Source: Bacillota bacterium (GTDB lineage Bacteria; Bacillota; Sulfobacillia; RBS10-35; JAJYVN01). From it: DNA of 49,961 nucleotides. Made by a program: the position numbers and the translations under genes. Shown here in pieces: positions 31,642 through 40,335 of this stretch; the first letter of the stretch is position 1; each line of letters opens with the position of its first letter. Where the stretch lies: NCBI GenBank assembly GCA_021803205.1, contig JAJZMB010000039.1, positions 1-49,961 on the forward strand, read 5' to 3'. A model generated the notes under the pieces. That model saw only the letters and a program-made list of their open reading frames with translations. It did not search any database and was not told where the DNA came from.

Positions 31642-34062
31642 TTGCGCGTACCGCTGTCGTGGCTCAGGGAATTCGTGGCTTGGGACGAAGGAGCGGAGGA
31701 GCTGGCCTCAGCCCTCACCGCACGGGGCGTGGCAGTGGAATCGATCGACAGACCGGGGGTCGGCGCGGCCGGCATTGTGGCGGCAAGGATCGAGTCGGTG
31801 GAGACACACCCGGTGGCGGGTCGACTGCGCATCTGCCGAGTCCGGGCGGGAACACGGACCGGTCGCGTCGTCTGCGGTGCACCGAACGCCGCGCCCGGCA
31901 TGCTGGCCGCGTGGGCTCCGCCTGGTGCCGTTCTCCCAGGCGGCAAAACCCTGGGCATCCGGGAGTTTTCGGAGATCCCCTCCGAAGGGATGCTCTGCTC
32001 GCCGGAAGAACTCGGCCTGCCAGGAGGCCGCGGAGGCCTGCTGGAACTCCCGGGCGAGGGTGCCTCGGACGGAGACGACCTGGTCGGGGCACTCTGCCTG
32101 GATGACCCCGTCCTGGTGCTCGAACTGACTCCCAACTACGCGGCGCACTGCCAATCGATCCTCGGCGTGGCCCGGGAGGTCGCGGCCTGGACGCGGGGGA
32201 CGGCCCACCGGCCAGGTGCGGAGCCCGCTGAAGACGGGCAGCGGACGAGTGCGGCGGCGGCCGCCGTGCACATCGAGGTCCCCGGCCTCTGTCCGCTCTA
32301 TGTTGCACGGATCATGGAGGGTCTCCGGCACGGTCCGGCCCCGCTGCGCATCGCCCACCGGCTCGCCCAATGCGGCATGCGCCCCATTGGGGGCGTGGTG
32401 GACGTCACCAACTACGTCATGCTGGAACTCGGGCATCCCCTGCACGCCTTCGATCTGCACCGCCTGGTGGACGGGTTGGTGATGGCGCGCCGCGCTGGCG
32501 CGGGGGAGAAGATCGTCACGTTCGACGGGCACGACCGTACGTTGCAAGCCTCAGACCTGGTAATCGCCGATGGGCGGGGGCCGGTGGCCATCGCCGGTGT
32601 CATGGGCGGCGAACGCGCGCGGGTCACGCCTGAAACCACCGCCATTCTTCTGGAGTCCGCGATCTTTGACGCCCCGTCGGTGGCGCAGACGGCACGACGC
32701 CTGAACCTCCCGTCCGAGGCGGCGGCGCGCTTCGCGCGCGGAGTCGATCCCGGCATGGCACGCCCGGCAGCTGACCGCGCCGCGCAGTTGTTGCAGGAAA
32801 CGTGCGGGGCCACCGTCCTGGCCGGCGCCATCCACGTCGGCCCCGGTGTAGCTTCACGCTTCATCACCCTGCGCGGCCGGCGGGCGCGCGGCCTGCTCGG
32901 CATCCGGCTCTCCACCGCTGACTGCGGCCGGCACCTGGCACGCCTGGGCTTCCGCATCCAGGCAGACGGAGCCGACCGGCTGCGCGTCACGGTCCCGGGA
33001 TGGCGCCCCGACGTGGCCGAGGAGGTCGACCTCATCGAGGAAATCGGGCGCTCTGTGGGCTACGACAACCTGCCGCTGGATCTGCCTTCCGGGGATCCCG
33101 GAGTGGAACTGCCCGACCCGGTCAAAACGGCACAGGACACCGCCCGCTCCGTGACACTCGGCGCGGGGTACACCGAAGTGCAGCCATACAGTTACCACGG
33201 GGTTGAAGTCTGGGACCGGCTGCGCCTGTCCCCCGCCCACCCCTGGCGCCAGGCCGTGGCCGTGACCAACCCGATGAGCCGGGATCAGGCGCTGCTGCGG
33301 ACCAGCCTCCTGCCCGGGCTGCTGCAGACACTGGCGCTCAACGCGCGGCGCAGCAGAGTCGACGCAGCCGTCTTCGAGATCGGTCGGGTCTTTTTGCGGT
33401 CGCCGGACGGAGGTCGTCCGCAGGAACCCCGCCGGCTGGGCGTGGCCGGGTACGGCGCGCTGCAGCCGGGGACCTGGAACCAGCCGGCGGATCCCTGCGA
33501 TTTCTTCGCCATCAAGGGCCTGTTCGAAGAAATCCTCGCCCGGCTCGGGATCGGGCCGGACACCATCCGCTGGGAGCGGGCCGCCGACCGGTGGCCCCTG
33601 CTGCATCCCGGCCGCTGCGCCGCAGCAACGGTCGGCGGCACCCTCCTCGGCTGGCTGGGCGAAACCCATCCCGAAGTGACCGCCGCCTTCGACCTACCGG
33701 GACCGGCAGCACTCGGGGAACTCGAACTTGGGGCTGTCGCCGGACTGCGGATCCGCACGCCCAAACGGCGCACACTCCCGCGTTTCCCGGCGGCGCGCAG
33801 GGACCTCGCCGTGCTCATGGCCCGCGACTTCCCCGCGGCGGACGTGCTGGCCCTCATCCGCGAGACGGCAGGGGAACTGCTCGCCGAAGCGCGCCCCTTC
33901 GACGTTTACACAGGTCCCGAACTTCCGGAGGGCTGGCGGAGCGTGGCCTTCGCCCTCACCTATCAGGCCGATCGCACCCTGACCGACGCGGAGGTGGAAT
34001 CCGCCCACACGCGCATCCGCACGGCCATATCCCGCCATCCGGGCCTCGCCCTGCGGAGTTGA
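31642..34062 (+). CDS. pheT: Phenylalanine-tRNA ligase beta subunit
   Basis: The 806-residue PheT has the normal order of parts. These are an N-terminal start R-V-P-L-S-W-L-R-E-F-V, the tRNA-binding EMAPII-like fold (about 40-150), B3/B4 editing domain (with N-Y-V-M-L-E-L-G-H-P-L-H-A-F-D), B5 domain near 405-480, the core, and a C-terminal FDX-ACB domain (about 710-805; F-P-A-A-R-R-D-L-A-V-L). It binds tRNA and edits mischarged tyrosine. It starts at TTG 31642, with GGGGAGGG 7 nt upstream; no ATG is near. A strong bidirectional terminator (34148-34186) follows. Confidence 0.97.
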   Translation: MRVPLSWLREFVAWDEGAEELASALTARGVAVESIDRPGVGAAGIVAARIESVETHPVAGRLRICRVRAGTRTGRVVCGAPNAAPGMLAAWAPPGAVLPGGKTLGIREFSEIPSEGMLCSPEELGLPGGRGGLLELPGEGASDGDDLVGALCLDDPVLVLELTPNYAAHCQSILGVAREVAAWTRGTAHRPGAEPAEDGQRTSAAAAAVHIEVPGLCPLYVARIMEGLRHGPAPLRIAHRLAQCGMRPIGGVVDVTNYVMLELGHPLHAFDLHRLVDGLVMARRAGAGEKIVTFDGHDRTLQASDLVIADGRGPVAIAGVMGGERARVTPETTAILLESAIFDAPSVAQTARRLNLPSEAAARFARGVDPGMARPAADRAAQLLQETCGATVLAGAIHVGPGVASRFITLRGRRARGLLGIRLSTADCGRHLARLGFRIQADGADRLRVTVPGWRPDVAEEVDLIEEIGRSVGYDNLPLDLPSGDPGVELPDPVKTAQDTARSVTLGAGYTEVQPYSYHGVEVWDRLRLSPAHPWRQAVAVTNPMSRDQALLRTSLLPGLLQTLALNARRSRVDAAVFEIGRVFLRSPDGGRPQEPRRLGVAGYGALQPGTWNQPADPCDFFAIKGLFEEILARLGIGPDTIRWERAADRWPLLHPGRCAAATVGGTLLGWLGETHPEVTAAFDLPGPAALGELELGAVAGLRIRTPKRRTLPRFPAARRDLAVLMARDFPAADVLALIRETAGELLAEARPFDVYTGPELPEGWRSVAFALTYQADRTLTDAEVESAHTRIRTAISRHPGLALRS

Positions 34063-34147
34063 GCAGACAATCCCGGGAAACAACACACCGCCCGCCCGCG
34101 GTGCGGTCGCATCCCCCAGCACACGGTCAGCTGCGCGGCGCCGTTGT

Positions 34148-34186
34148 AGCGCAAAGCCCTCCGGCTGCGCCGGAGGGCTTTGCGCT
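34148..34186. terminator. Bidirectional terminator between pheT and the glucoamylase gene
   Basis: A perfect 17-bp stem (34148-34164 with 34170-34186) with a 5-nt loop separates convergent pheT (plus) and the GH15 gene (minus, stop at 34190). The arms contain AAAGCCC/GGGCTTT, so each side has only a short T run within the stem. It is the best-formed terminator in the window. Confidence 0.85.
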
Positions 34187-34189
34187 ATA

Positions 34190-36775
34190 TCAGTGCGCGG
34201 CCACCACGTAGTTGGTCCCTTCCCATGACCCGGGATCGTTCCAGTAGAACGTGAACTCCAAAGTATGACCCCGGCGGAAGGTGCCCTTGGGGAAGTCGTA
34301 GACCCACACACCGTGGCCGTACGGCTGCATGGGCTCGTGTTGCGCGTTCCGCCAGGAATCGCGTGTCCAGTGCAGGGCCGCGGGCGCATAGACCTCTACG
34401 CGCAGGACGTCGCCGGCCGATGCGGTGCGGATCTTGTGGTTGTGCTTCCAGATCACGATATCCGAACGCCGTCGCCCGGCTTCGGCGTATCGCTGCCGCA
34501 CCGGTGCGGGACAGTCGAAGACACCCCCGTCGCTGATGCTGCGCAGCAGTTTGATGTACTCCGCATGCGCCCAGACCAGCGGAGCGGCCGAACCCGTCGG
34601 CCGGCCCAGAAACAGCCCGCGCTCGGCGATGTCGGGCCCGTCCCAGACCTGTTCCGGAATCATGCCCCCGGATGTGGTGAACGACTCCATGGCCTTGACC
34701 AAATCCGCCGCGGGTCGTCCGGCCGCCAACTCGTAGTGGGCCCTTTCGCCGGTGAGCAGGGGCCAGGCCCGACCCACCCCGGTCCCGGTGAAGGGCCGAC
34801 CGTCAACCTGTTCACCATAACCGTCATAGGTATACCGATGCCAACTCGGGCCGCGCGGGGTTTCCACGCGACAGAGGTCGTCGTACGCCGCCAGCGTCTG
34901 GAGTACGTGGGGATCCTGCGGCGCACGCACCCCGTAGCGCACCAGTTCGAGGAAGCCGCCGTCGACCACGGCGCATTCATGGATGCTCCCCGCACCCGGA
35001 GGCAGATTAGCCACATGGAGAACCGTTCGGCCGAGGTGGGCGGGCGCATCTGACAGGGCGCCGGCGATACGCTCGTAGTATTCGGTGTGGCCCGCCGCGG
35101 TCCCGCAGGTGGTGAACGTCCAGTCTTCCAAATGCCGCGCCCAATAATCGGCCACATCGAGGAAGTACCGTTCCGCCTGGGGGTCTTTGTCGGCGTGCGC
35201 GAACTCGGCCGCGCAGACCAGGGCGGCAATGGCGGCTGCCAGAGTGGACGGCGAATAGCCGCTGTTTTCCTCCCAGCGTTCCTGCTGCGTCACCGGACCC
35301 ACCCGGGCGATGCGCTGTGCCGCAGGGGCGACCAGCGACGGATAGGGATTCCAGTCCAGGGCGTCGGCGCGCCACAGTTGCCAGGCCAGCAGCACCGGAA
35401 AGGCGATCTCGTCCAGTTGCAGGCCGTGCCAGTAAGGCTCGCCGTATACCCAAAAGTTCTGAGGCCACGACCCGTCCTCGCGCTGCGTCCGCCGCAGGTA
35501 GTGCAGGGTGCGCAGCGCGCCGGCGGCGTCGCCCGCGGCCAGCCGCCCCGTCGCCGCGTGGTAGAGGTCTCGCGGCCATACCAGATGGTATCCGGCACGG
35601 TTGCGGTCGGTTTGAGCCTCGCCCCAGGGAATGGCCAGGGAGGCGATGTGGGCTCCGGGGTTCTCGCGATCCTCATGAGCCGCCACGACCATCGCCGACA
35701 GGTAGTAGAGGCGGCCGCCGTCCAGAGAGGCCCGGGAGAGATCGATCAGGCCATCGCAGTATGTGTGCCACGGCCCCACATATCCGGCTTCCAAGGCGTC
35801 AAAATCGGCGTCGACGGACGCCAGGGCGTTCGCCACCGCTTCAGCCGCGCTCCGCCCGAAGCCGAGAGCCAGCACAAAGGGTTTGGACACATCCCCACCC
35901 AGCTCGGCCGTCAGGGCCACGGTACCGTGCTCGGCGACGCTGGCGTTCCAGGCCAGACGGTGGTTCTGACGGAGATCGGTCCAGCCGTCCGAGGCTCCGA
36001 CGTATCCGGCCGACGCCGGACCGAAGGGGTTCGAACACGCCAGGGCGCAGTAGGTGTCGTGGCGGTGCGCCACCAGCACGCGGCGCGAGTCGACGTGCAT
36101 CACGCATCCGGTGTTGTCCGAGCCGCGGTCCGCAACGTGGGGCGCAAAGAGGACGTATGGCCGGAGGCCGGGGGGAGCCCCCCGCCCGTCACCCGAGGTG
36201 ATCGTCGCCCGCATAACCAGGACGGGCCGCGCCGGATCCGTGAGCACGCGCTTCTGAATGCGGAACCGTCCCCCGCGCTCCTCCGTGGTGACATCCCAGA
36301 GCAGGGCGTGCGGGTCCGCCCGACTGAGCGTGACCTCAGTGTCCCGGCGCTCCTCGTAGAAGGCCTCCGGCGCATCACCCACCAGCAGGAATTGGAGGTC
36401 GCGGCTGTTGGCGAGATCGACCCGGGGGTAATACACCTCGGTGACCACGCCCTGGGCGAGGGTGAACCAGACCGGACTTTGGGGAGTGAGGCAGGTACCG
36501 ATGGCGTCCTTGCCGCCCGGAGCCCACAGGGGATCGCTCCCGGGCCCGCCAAAGGCAACGGGGCCGGGCACAAGTTGCGGCTCCCGGGTCGCGGCGGGCT
36601 GCCCGACCGTACCAGGTCCGGCGCGGCGCCGGCGTCCGGAGCGAGTCGGCTGAACCGACGCCTGGGCGCCCCCAACTCCGGGGCGTTCCGCGGGCGCCCC
36701 CAGGGGAGTCACCGCGTCGCCAGCCTTAGTTTCGCGGCGACCGGTTCCGCGCTTTCCGCTGCTTGATGTCGGCAT
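34190..36775 (-). CDS. GH15 glucoamylase (glucan 1,4-alpha-glucosidase) family protein
   Basis: An 861-residue glycoside hydrolase of family 15. Residues about 75-340 form the glucodextranase-like N-terminal beta domain (G-G-K-D-A-I-G-T-C-L-T-P-Q-S-P-V-W-F-T). The (alpha/alpha)6 barrel follows, with H-L-V-W-P-R-D-L-Y-H-A-A and the general-acid motif W-E-E-N-S-G-Y-S-P-S-T-L-A-A. The second Glu lies in I-P-E-Q-V-W-D. These residues support release of glucose from alpha-glucan ends. A C-terminal all-beta segment follows (D-I-V-I-W-K-H-N-H-K-I-R). The N-terminal 70 residues are Arg/Pro/Gly-rich and have no signal peptide, so the enzyme may be cytoplasmic, perhaps acting on stored glycogen or imported dextrins. 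It is monocistronic and lies between translation genes. Confidence 0.93.
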   Translation of the reverse strand: MPTSSSGKRGTGRRETKAGDAVTPLGAPAERPGVGGAQASVQPTRSGRRRRAGPGTVGQPAATREPQLVPGPVAFGGPGSDPLWAPGGKDAIGTCLTPQSPVWFTLAQGVVTEVYYPRVDLANSRDLQFLLVGDAPEAFYEERRDTEVTLSRADPHALLWDVTTEERGGRFRIQKRVLTDPARPVLVMRATITSGDGRGAPPGLRPYVLFAPHVADRGSDNTGCVMHVDSRRVLVAHRHDTYCALACSNPFGPASAGYVGASDGWTDLRQNHRLAWNASVAEHGTVALTAELGGDVSKPFVLALGFGRSAAEAVANALASVDADFDALEAGYVGPWHTYCDGLIDLSRASLDGGRLYYLSAMVVAAHEDRENPGAHIASLAIPWGEAQTDRNRAGYHLVWPRDLYHAATGRLAAGDAAGALRTLHYLRRTQREDGSWPQNFWVYGEPYWHGLQLDEIAFPVLLAWQLWRADALDWNPYPSLVAPAAQRIARVGPVTQQERWEENSGYSPSTLAAAIAALVCAAEFAHADKDPQAERYFLDVADYWARHLEDWTFTTCGTAAGHTEYYERIAGALSDAPAHLGRTVLHVANLPPGAGSIHECAVVDGGFLELVRYGVRAPQDPHVLQTLAAYDDLCRVETPRGPSWHRYTYDGYGEQVDGRPFTGTGVGRAWPLLTGERAHYELAAGRPAADLVKAMESFTTSGGMIPEQVWDGPDIAERGLFLGRPTGSAAPLVWAHAEYIKLLRSISDGGVFDCPAPVRQRYAEAGRRRSDIVIWKHNHKIRTASAGDVLRVEVYAPAALHWTRDSWRNAQHEPMQPYGHGVWVYDFPKGTFRRGHTLEFTFYWNDPGSWEGTNYVVAAH

Positions 36776-37149
36776 TTCTCTGTATCCTGGCTACCCAAAA
36801 ACGTGCACACACCCCTGACCCGGTGGTGCGCACGCCATCCGCCCGGCCAGGTTCCCGCCCCTTTCGGCCTTGGATTCGTCCCTTGAGGGACGGAAGGCGA
36901 CAGGCGGACTCAGAATCGCCGCCCCATAACCGCATAACCGAGCGCGCCGCCGCGACCGCCCTGGTGACCTCTGTGCGCCCACAGCAGCATCGCTCCGGGA
37001 CGGACCCCCGTATTGCACTTCGCCCGTTGCGCCCCACCCAGTATCCCCAGCAGGTCGGCGGCAACCGGTTGACCGCCCGCGGCCGCGTCGGCGCGCAACC
37101 GTCCGCACGCGGACCCAGATCACAGGGTAGGCTTCTCCGCCGGGCTCGG
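36776..37149. other. Intergenic stretch, no gene seen
   Basis: A 374-bp gap between trmH and the GH15 gene, both minus strand. I see no coding frame, and no hairpin strong enough to call a terminator for the ribosomal operon. It must contain the GH15 promoter. Confidence 0.4.
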
Positions 37150-37995
37150 TCAAGCCAATGGCGTCCCGCGCCCGGCACCGGACTCGATTCCGCACATGGC
37201 CGCCTCGTACAGGACGACGCCTCCCGCCACGGCGGCATTGAGGGATTCGGCCGGCCCCGGCATGGGTACCGTGACCGGCCCACACACCGCGAGGACTTCC
37301 CGCGACACGCCCCGGCCCTCGTTGCCCACAACGAGACCAAGTGGTCTGGACAGGTCCGCCCTCCGAACACACACTCCGCCCCGCGCGCACAAGGCCCACC
37401 AACGTGTGCCTTCGACCGCCATGGCCCGAAGTCCCCCAGGAAGGTCCTCCACAAAGCGGGTGCGCAGATGGAACATGGCGCCGGCCGAAGCCCGCAGCGC
37501 CTTTTCCCCGAACGGATCAGCGGTCCCCGGACCGCAGAGGAGCAACGCGCCCGCACCGCAGAAGGCCAGGAGGACCCGGGCCAAAGCCCCGACGTTGCCC
37601 GGGTCCTGAACCGCGTCCAGCGCCAGCGTATAGGGCGCGATGCCCGGATCGGCCGGCGGCTCCGCCGCGACTTGGAACACCGCGAGGATGCCCTGGGGCG
37701 CGGGCACCGCCGAGATGGCCGCGAAGGCCCGATCCGTGGCCGTCCAGACACCGCCGCGCCAGGAGGCCGGCGGCACCGACAGACGCGCCATCCGGGCGGC
37801 ACCTGCGGCACTGGCGGCGTAACGGCCCGTCACGACGGCCGTCACGGGCCGCAGCCCGGCGGCCAACGCCTCATCGACCAGGTGCGGTCCCTCGGCGATA
37901 CACACCCCGGCGAGCCGGCGGGAGCCCGGTCGCCGATAGTCGGCGATCACGGCGACGAGGGGATGTCGCGGGCTGCGGATGTCCATCTCCGGCAT
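37150..37995 (-). CDS. TrmH/SpoU-family RNA 2'-O-ribose methyltransferase
   Basis: A SPOUT methyltransferase of about 281 residues. A substrate-binding N-terminal domain is followed by the knotted catalytic domain with L-A-L-D-A-V-Q-D-P-G-N-V-G-A-L-A-R, L-G-L-V-V-G-N-E-G-R-G-V-S and V-P-M-P-G-P-A-E-S-L-N-A-A-V-A-G. It methylates ribose in rRNA or tRNA. Firmicutes commonly encode such a protein (YsgA in Bacillus subtilis) between rplT and pheST, matching its place here at the end of infC-rpmI-rplT. The start is uncertain: ATG 37995 and ATG 37986 are both in frame with weak ribosome sites. Confidence 0.9.
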   Translation of the reverse strand: MPEMDIRSPRHPLVAVIADYRRPGSRRLAGVCIAEGPHLVDEALAAGLRPVTAVVTGRYAASAAGAARMARLSVPPASWRGGVWTATDRAFAAISAVPAPQGILAVFQVAAEPPADPGIAPYTLALDAVQDPGNVGALARVLLAFCGAGALLLCGPGTADPFGEKALRASAGAMFHLRTRFVEDLPGGLRAMAVEGTRWWALCARGGVCVRRADLSRPLGLVVGNEGRGVSREVLAVCGPVTVPMPGPAESLNAAVAGGVVLYEAAMCGIESGAGRGTPLA

Positions 37996-38154
37996 CAAGC
38001 TGCGGCCCGGTGGGACGGGCCGTGCGCCAGCGTGCGCCTGATGCTGCCCGCCGTCTGCCCCTTCGGTCGTCTCGAGCGACCTTTTCTTCATTTTGGCATA
38101 CCCGCGTTCAGCGGCACCGCCCGCTGCACACAAGGCGGCGGTGCCGGCGCCGTC

Positions 38155-38511
38155 CTAGGAGAGATGGGCCTTCGCCCGATCGACCAACTGCGAGAACGTG
38201 GCGGCGTCCCGCACCGCGATGTCGGCCAGCATCTTGCGGTTGACGGCAAAGCCCGAGCGCTTGAGGCCGTTCATGAACCTACTGTAGGACAAACCGCCGA
38301 GACGGGCTGCGGCATTGATCCGAGCGATCCACAGCTTGCGGAAATCGCGCTTCCGTGAACGCCTGTCCCGGTAGGCGTAGGACAGAGAATGCATCACGGC
38401 CTCGTGGGCCGTGCGGTACAGGCGATGGCGGCCGCCCCAGAAGCTCCGGGTGAGACGCAGAACACGCTTGTGACGGCGCCGCGCCGTCACACCTCTCTTC
38501 ACACGCGGCAT
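38155..38511 (-). CDS. rplT: 50S ribosomal protein L20
   Basis: A 118-residue basic protein with the L20 sequence: [34 protein letters not shown] and [10 protein letters not shown], with F-M-N-G-L-K near the end. It binds 23S rRNA early in large-subunit assembly and in Firmicutes also binds the infC leader to repress its own operon. Length is standard. Confidence 0.98.
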   Translation of the reverse strand: MPRVKRGVTARRRHKRVLRLTRSFWGGRHRLYRTAHEAVMHSLSYAYRDRRSRKRDFRKLWIARINAAARLGGLSYSRFMNGLKRSGFAVNRKMLADIAVRDAATFSQLVDRAKAHLS

Positions 38512-38584
38512 CGGTCATTCCCCTTCCAAACCGCCGGAGGACCGAACGGTACGGGACGGCCAGACCCGACCGTCCCAGCCCGAC

Positions 38585-38785
38585 CTATTCCCCGTAAGGC
38601 ATGAGCCTCTTCATGCGCGGCTCCTCGGTCGGACCCACCAGACCAGTTTTGCGCAGCTGCCGGTTCTGGCGCGTGCTCTTATGGCGGAAGTTGTGCTGGT
38701 GAAAGGCGCGCGCGCGGCGGATCTTGCCGGTCCCGGTGAAGCTGAGGCGCTTCTTGGCGCCGCTATGGGTCTTCATCTTCGGCAC
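38585..38785 (-). CDS. rpmI: 50S ribosomal protein L35
   Basis: A 66-residue protein starting P-K-M-K-T-H-S-G-A-K-K-R-L and containing H-N-F-R-H-K-S-T-R-Q-N-R-Q-L-R, the L35 signature. GTG 38785 is the start, since AGAGGG lies 9 nt upstream and homologues begin here; an upstream ATG at 38803 adds six unconserved residues. It sits between infC and rplT in the classic operon. Confidence 0.97.
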   Translation of the reverse strand: MPKMKTHSGAKKRLSFTGTGKIRRARAFHQHNFRHKSTRQNRQLRKTGLVGPTEEPRMKRLMPYGE

Positions 38786-38875
38786 TGGACCGATCCCTCT
38801 CATCGGACAGATTGAACCGTCGCACCCATCCAGTCACCGCCCACGGCGGCCGACGGACGCGTCACGGCAGAGAGT

Positions 38876-39469
38876 TCAGCGCGGAGCTGCGGTCGCCGCC
38901 GGACCCTCTCCGGCGGCGGAACGCATGGCAGCCTGCTGACGCAGCGCATGCAACACCTCGGGACGGGGCGCCAGCACCATATTCAGGGTGCGACCCTCGA
39001 CGCGCGGTTCCATCTCGACTTGGCCGACACCGGCGATCATGGCGACAAAGCGTTGAAAGACCTCACGCCCGAGATCGGCATGCACAATCTCCCGACCACG
39101 GAAACGCATCGTCAGCTTGAGCTTATCGCCGCCCACCAGGATGCGCTCCGCCTTGTGCGCCAAAATCTGCAAGTCATGGTCGTCAATGTTCATCGTCTTG
39201 ACGACGAGTTCTTTGACCTCCACGACATGCTGCTTCTTGCGCGCGTCACGGTCCCGCTTGTCCTGTTCGTACTTGAAGCGGCCGTAGTCCATGATGCGGC
39301 AGACCACGGGAGACGCTGTCGGCGCCACCTCCACAAGATCGAGGCCCCGCTCTACCGCCAGGCGCAGAGCGTCCCGTATGGCCACCACGCCCAACTGCTG
39401 CCCCTCATCGTCGATGAGACGCACTTCGCGTGCCCGGATCTCATGGTTCGCCCGCAGATCCCTACTGAT
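38876..39469 (-). CDS. infC: Translation initiation factor IF-3, ATC start codon
   Basis: A 197-residue IF-3. The N-domain begins S-R-D-L-R-A-N-H-E-I-R-A-R-E-V-R-L-I-D-D-E-G, followed by the linker and a C-domain containing M-R-F-R-G-R-E-I-V-H. IF-3 checks start-codon and initiator-tRNA pairing on the 30S subunit. The start is ATC 39469, with AAGGGGGT 6 nt upstream. The first ordinary start (GTG 39424) would delete the conserved beginning. Rare AUU/AUC starts in infC are known elsewhere and allow autoregulation, because IF-3 rejects such codons. A leader attenuator lies directly upstream, so expression may be controlled twice. Confidence 0.95.
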   Translation of the reverse strand: MSRDLRANHEIRAREVRLIDDEGQQLGVVAIRDALRLAVERGLDLVEVAPTASPVVCRIMDYGRFKYEQDKRDRDARKKQHVVEVKELVVKTMNIDDHDLQILAHKAERILVGGDKLKLTMRFRGREIVHADLGREVFQRFVAMIAGVGQVEMEPRVEGRTLNMVLAPRPEVLHALRQQAAMRSAAGEGPAATAAPR

Positions 39470-39484
39470 GCGGCTACCCCCTTA

Positions 39485-39598
39485 ACAAGCAAAAGGTCGG
39501 CAGACAACCATCCGCCGACCGGGATACCCCGGCATCCCGCCCAAGAACCGCACCAGGCGCACCGGCCGGTGGGTGAGAAGCGAATGGCTTCTTCTTAC
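39485..39598 (-). ncRNA. infC operon leader with attenuator (putative L20 leader)
   Basis: On the minus strand, the region between the promoter and the infC ribosome site ends in a terminator-like hairpin. GGTCGGC (39520-39514) pairs with GCCGACC (39501-39495), followed by TTTT (39494-39491). Upstream are GC-rich pairing segments including a CCGGCCGG palindrome. Firmicute infC-rpmI-rplT operons usually carry an L20-binding leader ending in a regulated terminator just like this. The identity as an L20 leader rests on position and the terminator, not on a model match. Confidence 0.65.
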
Positions 39599-39626
39599 GC
39601 TATATCCATTTCGGGCAATTCGTCAC
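39599..39626 (-). promoter_or_regulatory. Promoter of the infC operon
   Basis: Reading the minus strand, GTGACG (39626-39621) and TATAGC (39604-39599) are spaced by 16 bp. This gives four of six matches to each sigma-A box. Transcription would start just before the leader. Confidence 0.5.
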
Positions 39627-39993
39627 CGGTTCGAAGTGTAGCACGCGCCAGGCATCAGCGTCAAACGCTGGGCGCCGTGGACTCGGTAAAGTCTCTCCTG
39701 TCGCCGCTGGACGATCTGCGGGCACCGAAGAACCGCAGCTTCGGGGCGGCGGTAGTTGCCGTGGCTGCCGCCCGCCGCGTTCCTCGCGGCCGCCGTGATC
39801 CGCGCGTTGGGCACCCTCAGTGCCGCGGCCAGAGTCCGCCATGGCGAGGCCGCGACCCCAGTACTCCTTCTCCCCCAGGGATCCACAGTCCCCGACCAGT
39901 GTGGGAACCGCGTTTGGCAATGCCTTCCCGGGCCCGTTTCTCTCCACGGGTCCCTGCACCGATAGCCGAAACGGCCCCTGGCGGACGCCTGCG
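39627..39993. other. Intergenic stretch, no gene seen
   Basis: About 367 bp between the infC promoter and the end of the YerC-like gene. No supported coding frame or strong hairpin was found. Confidence 0.4.
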
Positions 39994-40335
39994 CTATCCG
40001 GTGGCGGGTGGCACGTCCCCCTGCCCTGCTGGTTCCCGCCCGTCCTCGGCCAGACGGTCGAGGACAAGCCGATAGCCGTCGGCGCCGTACAGGAGGAACC
40101 GCTTGATCCGGGAGATGGTAGCTGAACTCATCCCCGTACTATCCGAAATCACCTCGTACGTGGCACCCGCCCGCAACAACTCTGCGGCATGCAGCCGCTG
40201 CGCCAGGGCCTGCAGTTCGCCCACCGTACAGAGATCCTCGAAGAAACGGTAGCACTCCTCGCTGTTCCGCAGGCTGAGGATCGCAGCAAAGAGGCGGTCG
40301 AGGCGCTCATCCGCGAATCGGCTGCGATAGGAGAT
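39994..40335 (-). CDS. YerC/TrpR-like DNA-binding regulator with ATC start
   Basis: A 113-residue helix-turn-helix protein of the YerC/YecD (TrpR-like) family. The conserved pieces are L-D-R-L-F-A-A-I-L-S-L-R-N-S-E-E-C-Y-R-F-F-E-D-L-C-T, E-L-Q-A-L-A-Q-R-L and the recognition helix S-D-S-T-G-M-S-S-A-T-I-S-R-I-K-R-F-L. The conserved part begins well before the first usual start (GTG 40224), and between that and an in-frame TGA upstream (40368-40366) there is no ATG, GTG or TTG. ATC 40335 lies 8 nt after a perfect GGAGGT (40344-40349), so it is the probable start. The regulated genes are unknown. Confidence 0.85.
   Translation of the reverse strand: MSYRSRFADERLDRLFAAILSLRNSEECYRFFEDLCTVGELQALAQRLHAAELLRAGATYEVISDSTGMSSATISRIKRFLLYGADGYRLVLDRLAEDGREPAGQGDVPPATG

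Noticed and set aside
35087..36766. A 559-codon plus-strand open frame opposite the glucoamylase
   Set aside because: It is a mirror of the GH15 gene; only the minus strand shows catalytic motifs.
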